25,804 bases of DNA from Methanobacteriota archaeon (lineage in GTDB: Archaea > Methanobacteriota > Methanobacteria > Methanobacteriales > Methanobacteriaceae), in NCBI GenBank assembly GCA_023430285.1, contig JAEZAV010000022.1, forward strand, positions 1 to 25,804, written 5' to 3'. Each line of letters starts with the position of its first letter. The first letter of the stretch is position 1. Shown piece after piece: positions 1-8,250 of the stretch. Position numbers and translations under genes: made by a program. The notes beneath the pieces were generated by a model. That model was not told the DNA's origin, made no database searches, and was given only the letters and a program-made list of their open reading frames with translations.

Positions 1-779
1 GGGACAGAAACAAAATACAGTACATAACCCAGCTTGGAACAGGCAACTACAACGAAAAAACAGTGAAACTCTACACAGACATGTGCTTCATAACCACGGA
101 CAAGGTAATTGGAGAAGATGCAATGCTGTTTTTTAAGAACATGGCAATTTCCAACATAAACGGTGACTACGAAAAACTTTTAGTCGCACCCTATGGATTG
201 AAGAACAAGTTCATCGAGAAGATCGAGGCAGAAATTGAGAAGGTCCGAAACCAAAAACCCGCAGCCATAACCATGAAAATGAACTCCCTAACAGACAGGG
301 AACTTATAGACATGCTACAGAAAGCATCAGAAGCAGGTGTTAAAATAAAACTAATAATTCGTGGAATATGCTGTATAATTCCAGGCTTACCAGGTAAAAC
401 AGATAACATCGAAATCATAAGTATTGTGGGCAGATTTTTAGAACATTCAAGGATATACTGCTTTGGAACAGGTGACGATCTTGAGATCTACCTTTCAAGT
501 GCGGATCTCATGACCCGAAACACCGAAAAAAGGGTTGAAATAGCATTTCCAATAGAAAAATCAGTCTTAAAAAAGAGGATCATGAGCATATTGAACATCA
601 TGCTAAACGACAACCTCAAGGCAAGAAGGATCAACGACAAAGGAGACTACGAGAAGATCATAAGGGGCGTGGACCTCATAGATTCCCAGAATTACTTCAT
701 GCACGACGACTTCAGAATAATAGAAGAAGAAACAGAGGACCTATCATTCTTTTCAAGACTGAAACACTTGTTTAAATGA
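1..779 (+). CDS. ppk1: Polyphosphate kinase, C-terminal part (5' end outside window)
   Basis: This is the last part of a polyphosphate kinase, which reversibly moves the terminal phosphate of ATP onto a polyphosphate chain. The frame is open from base 3, so the start lies upstream of the window; the GTG at 63 is internal. The visible part begins with QLGTGNYNEKT followed by LYTD, the conserved start of the PPK C-terminal domain, and holds FLEHSRIYCFG, whose histidine matches the second conserved histidine of the active site (His592 in the E. coli enzyme). The block SSADLMTRNTEKRVEIAFPI is also typical. The first, phosphorylated histidine would lie upstream. The next gene is convergent, and T-rich sequence lies between them. 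The family call is firm; nothing is visible about regulation. Confidence 0.93.
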   Translation, partial: DRNKIQYITQLGTGNYNEKTVKLYTDMCFITTDKVIGEDAMLFFKNMAISNINGDYEKLLVAPYGLKNKFIEKIEAEIEKVRNQKPAAITMKMNSLTDRELIDMLQKASEAGVKIKLIIRGICCIIPGLPGKTDNIEIISIVGRFLEHSRIYCFGTGDDLEIYLSSADLMTRNTEKRVEIAFPIEKSVLKKRIMSILNIMLNDNLKARRINDKGDYEKIIRGVDLIDSQNYFMHDDFRIIEEETEDLSFFSRLKHLFK

Positions 780-836
780 ACACATATTTAAAAAAAAGTT
801 TTAATCCATAAATATTGCGTGGATTAGACTTTCTTT

Positions 837-1127
837 TTATGGTTCTTGAGCTAGATCTTGGGCGTACTTGGCTGTGAGATCGGTGATGTTCATTTTACCG
901 TCCCTCATATCATGGGTTATTTCGTTTAATTTATCAACGAGTTCACCAAATTTTTCATCGGTTCCATGTTCAATGAGGTATGTTTGTCCTTCAGTGGTTG
1001 TATCCAGCACACTCACGGCTTTTAACATTTCATGGATCTTAACATCTCCACATTTCCCTGCACGGATCCTTTCGATTAAATACTTATTTAAATCTCTTAA
1101 TTCATTTTTTGTGGCGATATAAACCAT
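837..1127 (-). CDS. Small hypothetical protein (96 aa)
   Basis: I do not recognise this protein. It is 96 residues, soluble, mostly helical in appearance and acidic at the C-terminal end, with no signal peptide, membrane segment or cysteine pair (a single Cys in AGKCGD). It is convergent with the ppk1 fragment. The frame is closed by a TAG two codons before the ATG, so the start cannot lie further upstream. The only Shine-Dalgarno match, AGGAG, touches the ATG with no spacer, which is unusual and leaves the start uncertain. Clean composition and lack of overlap support a real gene. Confidence 0.6.
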   Translation of the reverse strand: MVYIATKNELRDLNKYLIERIRAGKCGDVKIHEMLKAVSVLDTTTEGQTYLIEHGTDEKFGELVDKLNEITHDMRDGKMNITDLTAKYAQDLAQEP

Positions 1128-1650
1128 CTCCTATTTTTTTTGATCAACACTGAAATCCAATAATTTAAAAAAAATTTTATTTTAGTAGGTTTAAAAAAAA
1201 TCTATTAAAATATAAAATCGAGGGCTGTGAATTAAATCCTCAAATTTTTAATTAAATCTTTGTAGGAAGATACATGCTTTTGAATTAAAATTCATATTTC
1301 AAAAATTAAAAAAACTCATCTTCAATAATAATATTTGTCGGCACAAGTTAATATACTAAATTCTTTTTTATTTAAATCAACGGATGAAAGTTCCATGATG
1401 GAATCCTAGTAAATATTGGTTATGTTTCAGTGAAAATGAATTATTTTAGATTTATTTTGGATGATCAATATTTAAATGTTGAATAACTACAATCTGACTC
1501 ATCTTCCCCATATTCTTATTTTGGTGGATTTAAAATAGTTAATCTTATAACTAATTGTGAATTAACATAGAATAGTAAGTTTTGGATAGTTTTTCTGTGG
1601 ACTGGTTCACAGATTAAAGAAAATTTGCAAACCAATTAATCAGTTTTTAT
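1128..1650. other. AT-rich spacer without recognisable gene
   Basis: I find no open frame of convincing length on either strand here. The sequence is very AT-rich with many A and T runs. The only structure noted is a short inverted repeat TCTGTG/CACAGA with an 8-nt loop at 1594-1613, about 40 bases before the tRNA, too weak to assign. The promoter of the tRNA must lie in the last 60 bases, but no clear TATA box stands out. Confidence 0.6.
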
Positions 1651-1733
<83 letters not shown>

Positions 1734-1851
1734 CTCAATTTTCTCTATTTTTGATCAAATTCTATTTTAAGAATTTAGTTATCAAAAATTTCTAGGTTAA
1801 AACTCATTTTCTACAAGACATTTTTGGATCGAGTTTCTCATAAAACATTAA

Positions 1852-2020
1852 TAATATAAATTACAAATAAAGTATTAACACTAGTTTTGGAGGTGTGTAA
1901 AACTACACTAAACCAATCTAATTCCAAAAAAAATACCGGAAAAACTTGGTACTTAAAAGTTTCCAAGTGTAAGCAATGAGTTTTTCAAAAAATAAACGGA
2001 TTTAACTAGGTTGTGATAAA
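1852..2020 (+). promoter_or_regulatory. Long leader with TATA box, orphan Shine-Dalgarno and hairpin
   Basis: Upstream of the secreted protein gene lies a TATA-like stretch (ATAATATAAATTA, about 1851-1863). About 25 bases further is a near-perfect Shine-Dalgarno GGAGGTG (1889-1895) with no start codon at normal spacing. A GTG at 1893 overlaps it and opens a 28-codon frame ending in TGA at 1977-1979. A hairpin ACTTGG/CCAAGT (1944-1968) lies in the same leader, with a smaller inner ACTT/AAGT pairing. The leader is about 140 bases long, unusual for archaea. Whether it encodes a peptide or controls the next gene is unknown. Confidence 0.35.
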
Positions 2021-2425
2021 ATGAGGATGATTAACACTAAGGTTGTTTATGCAACGTTCCTATTGGTTTTAACATGTGCATTGACATTGGGATGCTGCGG
2101 ATCCCAAGTATCAGCAGCGGTCTCTGGAGACAATATTCAAGCTACGGATCTGACTGTGAACAACGTTCATGGATCAAATGGACACTACACATTTCTAAAG
2201 GCATATCTATCTGACGAACATGGAAAAGCAGTGCCTAACAAATGCATAACCTTCAAAGTGGATGGAGATCCCCATGAGTACATTGCAGTCACAAGCATAA
2301 ATGGCCATGCACTTCTATACTACTACATACCACAAAATCCCGGTACCTACAACATCAAAGCAGAATTTAAGGGGGATGAAAACTTTTCACCCAGTGTAAG
2401 TACAGGAGTGCTGACAGTTATTTAA
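2021..2425 (+). CDS. Small secreted Ig-like domain protein
   Basis: A 134-residue exported protein. Residues 1-33 form a signal peptide (basic MRMINTKVVY, a hydrophobic core, then VSA-A). The rest is a single beta-sandwich of the bacterial Ig-like type seen in invasins: LSDEHGKAVPNKCITFKVDG, then a turn with TSINGHALLYYYIP, then FKGDENFSPSVSTGVLTV, which is how such domains end. Cys-Cys in LGCCGS lies in the signal region, so a lipoprotein is possible but the lipobox fit is poor. GTGAT precedes the ATG and pairs with the 16S 3' end. Probably a surface protein of the cell wall; no enzymatic residues are seen. Confidence 0.75.
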   Translation: MRMINTKVVYATFLLVLTCALTLGCCGSQVSAAVSGDNIQATDLTVNNVHGSNGHYTFLKAYLSDEHGKAVPNKCITFKVDGDPHEYIAVTSINGHALLYYYIPQNPGTYNIKAEFKGDENFSPSVSTGVLTVI

Positions 2426-2435
2426 CTACTTAATC

Positions 2436-2444
2436 TTTTTTTTT
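2436..2444 (+). terminator. T-run terminator
   Basis: Nine consecutive T residues eleven bases after the stop codon of the Ig-like protein gene. Oligo-T tracts of this kind end archaeal transcripts without a hairpin. Confidence 0.55.
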
Positions 2445-2522
2445 AACCCATTTTTTTCAGAGTTTTTAAGAAAAAACTTAATCAGCTATTTGCACCAAAA
2501 AAATAAAGGATATAAGGATTAT

Positions 2523-2696
2523 TTAATTCCTTTTTGATACACATATCCCGCCTAAAGCCATGACTATTCCTAGAACAAGTCCATTAATTGGAACTCCAGT
2601 ATTTTTCAGGGGAACATCTGACTTTCCACCATCATTCATTGTACCATTGATTTGGTTTGTATGTGATAACAAATTTATTAATTTAATAAATCCATA
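2523..2696 (-). pseudogene. Relic of the C-terminal anchor of an adhesin-like protein
   Basis: On the minus strand an open stretch bounded by an in-frame TGA (2697-2699) ends in VPLKNTGVPINGLVLGIVMA followed by LGGICVSKRN and a stop. This matches the tail of the 4667-7087 adhesin (KTGTPVSVFILAIFMVLGG ending in GSKRE): a short polar linker, K-x-TG-x-P, one membrane segment ending in LGG, then a basic end. Only about 58 codons remain and no body of the gene is present. The fragment lies in the promoter region of the gene starting near 2729, on the opposite strand. It may be what is left after deletion or recombination between adhesin genes. An ATG at 2639 could give a 38-residue peptide, but that is less likely. 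Confidence 0.65.
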
Positions 2697-2728
2697 TCAT
2701 AATATTATATTTAAAAAAAATTTCGGAG

Positions 2729-4498
2729 GTGGGGTGTATCGAAGAAATTAATTTTATCATAAAAAACAGATTGTATAAAAGAAAATTGTTATTTTTTACA
2801 TTGATAATATTCGGTCTTGTTCTGATTTTTTCATCTGGAATTGATTGTGTAGCTGCTACCACGGGAGATACAGTTTACGTAAATGATCAATCTGGAAACG
2901 ATTCATGGAACGGGCTTTCTTCAACATACATATCAGGTGTAACAGGCCCTAAACATTCTATTAAAAATGCAACAGGAACTATAGGAGTAAATGGTACTGT
3001 TAGAATTGCAAACGGAATCTACACAGAGATTAAAAATGATGAGTTAGTTATCTCAAATAACATGACCCTCATAGGTCAAAGCAGAAATGGAACCATCATC
3101 AAGTACCACTTTATACAAAGTATAAACGATGGATGTAGTGTTACAATAACCAACCTCACCATAACTGGTGCAATTTACGGTGACGGCGGAGCAATACGAA
3201 AAAATGGTGGAGATCTTACCTTAAACAATGTTACATTCACTGATAACAAAGCTGTGGAAACTGGGGGTGCTATAAGTAATACTAAGGGCAATTTATGGGT
3301 AAATAACTGCATATTTACTGGTAACTATGGTGGACAATTAGGACCTGGAGGTATTGGAAACTGGGGTAACTTAACTGTGTATAATAGCAGTTTCACAGGT
3401 AACGACGGGGCAATAAATAATTATGGTAACGCTTCTATCATGGGCAGTACATTTACAGCTAACACAGCATCAACATTAGGAACAATAAACAACTTTGGTA
3501 ATTTAACCATTAACTACTCCAGGATATACGGTAATATAGGTGGAAAATCTGTTTTCAACGACATTTATGATTATCCCCTTGCATATGCCGATCTAATGTA
3601 TAACTGGTGGGGAACAAACAACGGTCCAAGATCTGAAGTTGAAGGAGTGATGTTGACAGAATGGTTGATGCTTACAATATCAGTAAATCCTGCAACAATT
3701 CCAACAATTGGACATTCAACTGTAACGGCTGATCTCTTACATGATAACTATGGAAATCTTGTAACTGGCACATTTCCTGATGGAAATACCATCAAGTTTC
3801 TTACAAATCTTGGTAAAATAACCAGTACTTCACCTATGATTAATATGGTTTCTGTTTCAAACTTCAACAGTACTCTAACAGGAACTGCCAATATCAATGC
3901 AACCATGGACGCTCAAACAGTATCAACAACAGTTAAAGTGGTCACACTAACTGCAAAGGCAAATGTGGCCAGTGGATTATACAACGTAAATAAAGTTGTG
4001 ACACTTTCAATGACGGAAGCTGGAAATATATACTATACCTTGAATGGAACCACACCCACAACAGCAAGTACCAGGTACACTGGTCCAATCACCATCAGCT
4101 CATCAAAGATTTTGAAACTAATTGCAGTGGATGGCAGTGGATATAAATCACCAATTTACACCTACACCTACACCATAGACAAAACACCACCTAAAGTGAG
4201 TGTAACAACGCCTGCAAACCTTAAAACAGGTGTTGCAAGAACATCCAATGTAGTTATTAAATTCAGTGAAGTCTTCAAAAGCAGCACGTACTTCAAGAAT
4301 ATTTCGGTAAAAAATGCAAGTACTGGCAAATATTTAGCACTTTCTAAACTAATAAGCGGAAACACACTTACAATAAGAACCAGCTCAAAAACAGCCAACA
4401 CATGGTACATAGTTACAATACCAAAAGCAGCAATTAAAGACAATGCAGGAAACAACCTAGCAGCCAACTACACCTTTAAATTCAAGACTGGAAACTAA
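2729..4498 (+). CDS. Secreted beta-helix adhesin-like protein
   Basis: A large exported surface protein of the adhesin-like class of methanogens. In order: a signal peptide with hydrophobic core at about 20-37; an entry region with GNDSWNGL (57-63) and GPKHSIKNAT; a right-handed parallel beta-helix with short repeats such as GGAI, NLTVYNSSFTGN and GTINNFGNLTI up to NWWGTNNGP (from 292); an Ig-like stretch (about 310-400); a chitobiase C-terminal-like domain (about 405-485, IYYTLNGTTPTTASTRYTGP); and an SbsA/Big_5-type Ig domain to the end. Unlike the convergent neighbour it has no C-terminal anchor. The start is doubtful: the GTG at 2729 lies inside the Shine-Dalgarno GGAGGTG (2725-2731), and the codon at normal distance is ATC (2738). 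A TTG at 2771 would give a neat signal peptide but is far from the ribosome site. Confidence 0.85.
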   Translation: MGCIEEINFIIKNRLYKRKLLFFTLIIFGLVLIFSSGIDCVAATTGDTVYVNDQSGNDSWNGLSSTYISGVTGPKHSIKNATGTIGVNGTVRIANGIYTEIKNDELVISNNMTLIGQSRNGTIIKYHFIQSINDGCSVTITNLTITGAIYGDGGAIRKNGGDLTLNNVTFTDNKAVETGGAISNTKGNLWVNNCIFTGNYGGQLGPGGIGNWGNLTVYNSSFTGNDGAINNYGNASIMGSTFTANTASTLGTINNFGNLTINYSRIYGNIGGKSVFNDIYDYPLAYADLMYNWWGTNNGPRSEVEGVMLTEWLMLTISVNPATIPTIGHSTVTADLLHDNYGNLVTGTFPDGNTIKFLTNLGKITSTSPMINMVSVSNFNSTLTGTANINATMDAQTVSTTVKVVTLTAKANVASGLYNVNKVVTLSMTEAGNIYYTLNGTTPTTASTRYTGPITISSSKILKLIAVDGSGYKSPIYTYTYTIDKTPPKVSVTTPANLKTGVARTSNVVIKFSEVFKSSTYFKNISVKNASTGKYLALSKLISGNTLTIRTSSKTANTWYIVTIPKAAIKDNAGNNLAANYTFKFKTGN

Positions 4499-4666
4499 CA
4501 TTTCCTTCTTTATTCTTTCTTTAGCGTTATAAATATCAGCTAATTATCTGATACTTAAAGATGTTACAGTCATTATACAGGCTCTAATAAGTTTGTACTT
4601 CTTCCAGTCTAAGGTCAGGAAAACCTAAATATTTACAAAAAAGAAAAAAAAGATGGGAAAAACGGA

Positions 4667-7087
4667 TTATTCCCGCTTAGATCCTAAAATTCCACCTAAC
4701 ACCATAAATATGGCCAGAATAAATACAGATACAGGAGTCCCGGTTTTATATAAATTAACATCACCTTTTTTAACTGTCCTGTTTGTTTTATTTGTGTTAT
4801 TACCTGGATTTACGGGTACTGGTTTAATATACGCATGGATACTAAGTGGTGTTACTCCATGTGTGTTTAGGTTGTAGGTGTCTGTTGTTAGGTTTGCGTT
4901 GAATTTGTAGGTTCCAGGGTTTGTGAATTTTCCTGTGACGAAGAGATATTTAACTGCCTGCTCTAGGTTTGCGAATGTCCAGGTTACTGTGTTGGTTTGT
5001 GGGTTGTAGTTCCAGAATCCGTTTCCTGTGATCATTGATGGATTAAAACCTTTTGGTAGTGGTATGGTTACGACAACGTTATCTGCACTGTCTGGGCCTT
5101 GGTTGGTAAGTTTGTAGGTTAAACTCACTGTTTTATTTACCGGGGGATGGATGTTGTTACTCATTATGGTCATGCTGATGTTGGCATTTTTAATGGTTGC
5201 TTGTATGGTTAGTGGTGTTACTCCTTGAGTGTTTAGGTTGTAGGTGTCTGTTGTTAGCTTGGCGTTGAATTTGTAGGTTCCAGATTTGTTGAATGTTCCT
5301 GTGACGTACAGGTACTGGTCAGTTGTCAGGTTGGGATGTATCCAGATTATGGTGTTGGTTTGTGGGTTGTAGTTCCAGAACCCGTTTCCTGTGATCATTG
5401 ATACATTGAAACCCTTTGGTAGTGGTATGGTTACGACAACGTTATCTGCACTGTTTGGGCCTTGGTTTTCAAGTTTGTAGACTAACTTAACAGTTTCTTT
5501 AACCTTTGCTTTGGTCTTGTTGGCTGCGATAATCAGGGCTAAATCACTGGTTTTGTTGATGGTTAAATTGGCAGACTCTGTTGCATTGGTAGTGTAACCG
5601 TCTGTTGTTGCTGTGATCTGCACTGGGTTGTACAATGGATTTACAGCCCCTTCATTTGCATAGAAAGTGGCAGTTGCTGTACCATTTACTTTGGTCAAGT
5701 CTACTCTGTGGTTTGCACTGTTTTTGTTGAAACTTCCCCATGGAGTATTCAGTGTTACCTGTCCATCTGGTAGCTCTTCATTTACAAGGTTTCCGTCACT
5801 TAAATGGTTCATATCCGCGGTTACTGTTGTGTTTTTAGTGTTGTAGATGTTGGTTTTGTTTGTGTGGACAGTTAGAACAACCCATGGATCGTAGGTCATC
5901 ATGCCCTGTGCATTTTGCAGTCCAACCGTGATCTTTCCAGCTTTGAACGGGTCTTGATTTGTTCCCCACCAGTTCCACCTCAGATCTGATGGTGCATCGT
6001 CACCTGTGTGTACAGATCCCTTTGAACCGTTACTCAGGAATTTGTTGTAGTTTGCAATGCTGTAGGCTTTATTGTATTTGTTACCGTAAAATACAATATC
6101 AGCACCCCACGGGCCTGTGTTGTTTTGGAAAATACAGTGGGTTACTGTCATGTTTCCCATAGCATTGTTGTTTATGGCTCCACCGTTGTTTCCAATGTTT
6201 CCTGTAAACAGGCACCGGGTTATGTAGGCATCAGAATTGTCGTTGTTGAAGATGGCCCCACCGTTCATGGTAGCCTTTAACTGGTTGTTTATGAAATTAC
6301 AGTCGCTGATATTAACTTGTATTTGGAAGTTTGCAAATCTACTGCCTGAATAGATTGCAGCCCCATTAGATCCTGTGTTGTTCAGAAAATTACAGTGTTT
6401 AATGGTCAGATCCCCATAGTTACCTATGCATGCTCCGTTAAATCCACCATTTTCCTTGAAGGTGCAGTTTTCAATGTACACTGTGGGTTTGATCCAGGTT
6501 GATGGTTTGGTTGCATCTCCATCTGCACTTATCCTCAACGCACCTCCACGGGTTTGTCCTCCAGTTCCCCCTGTCAGTGTTAAGTTGTAAAATGAAACTG
6601 TTGCACCGCTTATGATCTCAAAGATCCTTGATGTGTTTGATCCACTTATCACGGTTCCTGTTTGACTTTGACCAATGAAGGTCATGTTCCTCTGAACAAT
6701 TATGCCCGAGTTATCAATTCCACTGTAGTATCCATTGGCAATTTTAATTTTACCATTGGTCTCCACGGTTTCTGTGGCATTTTTAATGGATTTTTTAGGC
6801 CCGTTTACACCGTCAAAGGAGGGTGCAAGCCCGTTCCAAGAATCGTTCCCAGTGTTGGTGTTCACGTAGATATTACCGGGATCAAGATTATGTTTGTTCA
6901 CTTTGTAGTTATGCTGTACATGTGCACTGCTAACTCCGTTCATACCAAAAATTAGCACTACACACAGTAAACAAAGACATAGACCTATTTTGTTTGTGTT
7001 TATGTTTTCACCTCCTCTATTTTTTTTAGAAAAATATAAACTAAACGTATATTTTGGGCAATTTTTATTACTTTTACGATCATTCAT
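4667..7087 (-). CDS. Beta-helix adhesin-like protein with two DUF11-like repeats and C-terminal anchor
   Basis: A membrane-anchored surface protein. A signal peptide (hydrophobic IGLCLCLLCVVLIFGMNGV) leads into GNDSWNGLAP and GPKKSIKNAT, then a beta-helix of repeats such as GNYGDLTIKHCNFLNN and NNGGAINNNAMGN up to RWNWWGTNQDP (about 370). A Big-type domain follows (about 395-505), then two DUF11-like domains (about 513-631 and 632-755), each holding SADNVVVTIPLPKGFN and NGFWNYNPQTNT. The end is a basic, Asn/Thr-rich linker, KTGTPVSV, one membrane helix and GSKRE. The gene is convergent with the adhesin at 2729-4498. The ATG at 7087 is in frame, but the strong Shine-Dalgarno GGAGGTG at 7009-7015 sits 28 codons further in and points to an ATA at 7001-7003, just before the signal peptide. 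I think translation begins near 7003. Confidence 0.87.
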   Translation of the reverse strand: MNDRKSNKNCPKYTFSLYFSKKNRGGENINTNKIGLCLCLLCVVLIFGMNGVSSAHVQHNYKVNKHNLDPGNIYVNTNTGNDSWNGLAPSFDGVNGPKKSIKNATETVETNGKIKIANGYYSGIDNSGIIVQRNMTFIGQSQTGTVISGSNTSRIFEIISGATVSFYNLTLTGGTGGQTRGGALRISADGDATKPSTWIKPTVYIENCTFKENGGFNGACIGNYGDLTIKHCNFLNNTGSNGAAIYSGSRFANFQIQVNISDCNFINNQLKATMNGGAIFNNDNSDAYITRCLFTGNIGNNGGAINNNAMGNMTVTHCIFQNNTGPWGADIVFYGNKYNKAYSIANYNKFLSNGSKGSVHTGDDAPSDLRWNWWGTNQDPFKAGKITVGLQNAQGMMTYDPWVVLTVHTNKTNIYNTKNTTVTADMNHLSDGNLVNEELPDGQVTLNTPWGSFNKNSANHRVDLTKVNGTATATFYANEGAVNPLYNPVQITATTDGYTTNATESANLTINKTSDLALIIAANKTKAKVKETVKLVYKLENQGPNSADNVVVTIPLPKGFNVSMITGNGFWNYNPQTNTIIWIHPNLTTDQYLYVTGTFNKSGTYKFNAKLTTDTYNLNTQGVTPLTIQATIKNANISMTIMSNNIHPPVNKTVSLTYKLTNQGPDSADNVVVTIPLPKGFNPSMITGNGFWNYNPQTNTVTWTFANLEQAVKYLFVTGKFTNPGTYKFNANLTTDTYNLNTHGVTPLSIHAYIKPVPVNPGNNTNKTNRTVKKGDVNLYKTGTPVSVFILAIFMVLGGILGSKRE
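4845..5491 (-). repeat. Tandem duplication of a DUF11-encoding unit (363-366 bp)
   Basis: Two nearly identical segments lie head to tail inside the adhesin gene: 4845 to about 5125 and 5211 to about 5491. The offset is 366 bases at one end (AGTGGTGTTACTCC at 4845 and 5211) and 363 at the other (GGTAGTGGTATGG at 5055 and 5418), so a one-codon indel lies between. The shared DNA includes long identical runs, which points to a recent duplication or ongoing gene conversion. Confidence 0.85.
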
Positions 7088-7125
7088 ATAATTCTTTAAG
7101 AATTTATTGGATATTGTTCTATTTA

Positions 7126-7156
7126 TTTATATACTATAACTTTTAAATTATAAAGT
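7126..7156. promoter_or_regulatory. Divergent promoter region between adhesin and secreted protein genes
   Basis: The 98-base gap between the two divergent starts holds TTTATATA (7126-7133), which reads TATATAAA on the minus strand and suits the adhesin, and TTTAAATTATAAAG (about 7143-7156), which lies some 30 bases before the 7186 start and suits the plus-strand gene. Assigned by sequence and distance only. Confidence 0.4.
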
Positions 7157-7185
7157 AACAAGTTTAACTGGGAGGTTAAATAAAT

Positions 7186-7626
7186 ATGAGAACAAAAGTA
7201 TTACCATTATTCTTGATGGTTATGTTTGCATTTTCTATGGCCCAACCAATATTTGCTTCAGATCCCCAGCTTGAAGACACCAAAATAGCAGATAAATACG
7301 GTAACCCACTTAAGGACATAGTTGCAAATGCAGGAGAAACAATAGAATTACAGGCTAGACTGTACTGGTTATACTACACAGTTGATGACTCAAAACCTGT
7401 ATGGATCCCTCAAGTAGTCCGTTACCTAGATTTCTACGTCTACAAAGTAAATGCCAATGGAACCAACGGAGATCTTGTTTGGAGTGACACCGCAGTTACC
7501 AACTTCTTCACAGCCAACGCAAATCCAGATGCATTCACATTAGAAAAGGGTAACTACAGATTGTTTGTGAAGTACGATGGAAGCCTAAAACCTTGTAACG
7601 CAACAGCCAAGATAACAATTAGATAA
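7186..7626 (+). CDS. Secreted protein, unknown function
   Basis: A 146-residue exported protein. Residues 1-24 are a classical signal peptide ending in IFA-S. The mature part begins DPQLEDTKIADKYGNPLKD and looks like one all-beta, Ig-like or transthyretin-like domain: GETIELQARLYWLYYTVDD, then VRYLDFYVYKVNANGTNG, then EKGNYRLFVKYDGS and a final strand AKITIR. The pattern of a bonding strand, an argument about added polymer length and a closing strand resembles surface beta-sandwich domains. Ribosome site GGAGGT (7171-7176) lies nine bases before the ATG. Only two T-rich stretches separate it from the lipoprotein gene downstream. The family is not recognised. Confidence 0.72.
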   Translation: MRTKVLPLFLMVMFAFSMAQPIFASDPQLEDTKIADKYGNPLKDIVANAGETIELQARLYWLYYTVDDSKPVWIPQVVRYLDFYVYKVNANGTNGDLVWSDTAVTNFFTANANPDAFTLEKGNYRLFVKYDGSLKPCNATAKITIR

Positions 7627-7650
7627 CTACAGTTAAATAACTGCCACTCA

Positions 7651-7679
7651 TTTTTTTATTTTTAAATTAACTTTTTTTT
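7651..7679 (+). terminator. T-rich terminator
   Basis: Two T tracts of seven and eight bases follow the secreted protein gene within 55 bases of its stop codon. Confidence 0.5.
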
Positions 7680-7706
7680 AACCAATATTTCAGGGAATTA
7701 GTAAAA

Positions 7707-7714
7707 TTTAAATA
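7707..7714 (+). promoter_or_regulatory. TATA box of a probably leaderless lipoprotein gene
   Basis: TTTAAATA is centred about 29 bases before the ATG at 7739, and no Shine-Dalgarno precedes that ATG. This spacing fits a transcript that starts at or within a few bases of the start codon. Confidence 0.45.
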
Positions 7715-7738
7715 AATACTATTAAAATATGAATTAAT

Positions 7739-8188
7739 ATGAGATCTAAACTATACATTACAGGTGTTTTGGGGATTATATTTTTAATTGTGGCTGTTTC
7801 AGGTTGTACCAGTCAAAATACCAATAATAAAACAGTTATTTGGGATAATAATATTACTGCCACTTCAGGAGATAATGTTGTAATTGATAAGTATGTCACC
7901 ATCCCCAACGGCACAAAAAGTGTAATCATTGAATATAACAATTTAACAGCTGTTGATGTGGGTATGGGCGGCGATTCAGGGTATTTCCAATTTTCATCCC
8001 TTAATGTGGTGGGACAAGACGGACAAACAGCAACCAATTATAGTGAGAACCTGATTGATCTTAAAAATGTCGATTTTAATTCAACACCAGTATCAGGTAA
8101 TTTAACTTTAGATATAAATGGTGCCAAAAGTATTGGAATAAGGGATAGTGTTGGAAAGGGAAATATCAAAATCATTGCAATCCAATAA
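7739..8188 (+). CDS. Lipoprotein, unknown function
   Basis: A 149-residue protein with a signal peptide (MRSKLYITGVLGIIFLIVAV) ending in the lipobox SGC-TSQ, so the mature form would be lipid-anchored to the outer face of the membrane through Cys23. A low-complexity Asn/Thr linker (QNTNNKT) leads to one beta-rich domain with WDNNITATSGDNVVIDKYVT and repeated short strands, ending GKGNIKIIAIQ. No catalytic motif is seen. The lipobox is shared with the minus-strand lipoprotein at 13522-13959, but the domains do not look alike. No ribosome site; probably leaderless. Confidence 0.75.
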   Translation: MRSKLYITGVLGIIFLIVAVSGCTSQNTNNKTVIWDNNITATSGDNVVIDKYVTIPNGTKSVIIEYNNLTAVDVGMGGDSGYFQFSSLNVVGQDGQTATNYSENLIDLKNVDFNSTPVSGNLTLDINGAKSIGIRDSVGKGNIKIIAIQ

Positions 8189-8250
8189 AAAAATTATTCA
8201 AACAACCTAATTTTTATTATTTTTAGTCTTGAGTAGCGAATTAGAAAGGT

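Noticed and set aside
837..1122. Plus-strand frame at 868-1122 opposite the small unknown gene
   Set aside because: The minus-strand reading has a normal soluble-protein composition; the plus-strand reading is Ser/Phe/Val-rich without a ribosome site.
1594..1613. Inverted repeat TCTGTG/CACAGA before the tRNA
   Set aside because: Six base pairs with an eight-base loop are expected by chance in this length of sequence, and no function fits.
2560..2751. A 63-residue plus-strand frame before the adhesin gene
   Set aside because: It is the antisense shadow of the adhesin anchor relic and resembles the antisense of the other adhesin's anchor at 4653-4877. It ends in the Shine-Dalgarno region of the real gene.
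4653..4877. A 74-residue plus-strand frame
   Set aside because: Shadow of the C-terminal anchor of the adhesin on the minus strand.
6662..6955. A 97-residue plus-strand frame
   Set aside because: Shadow of the beta-helix part of the adhesin; its sequence has the low-order look of antisense translation.
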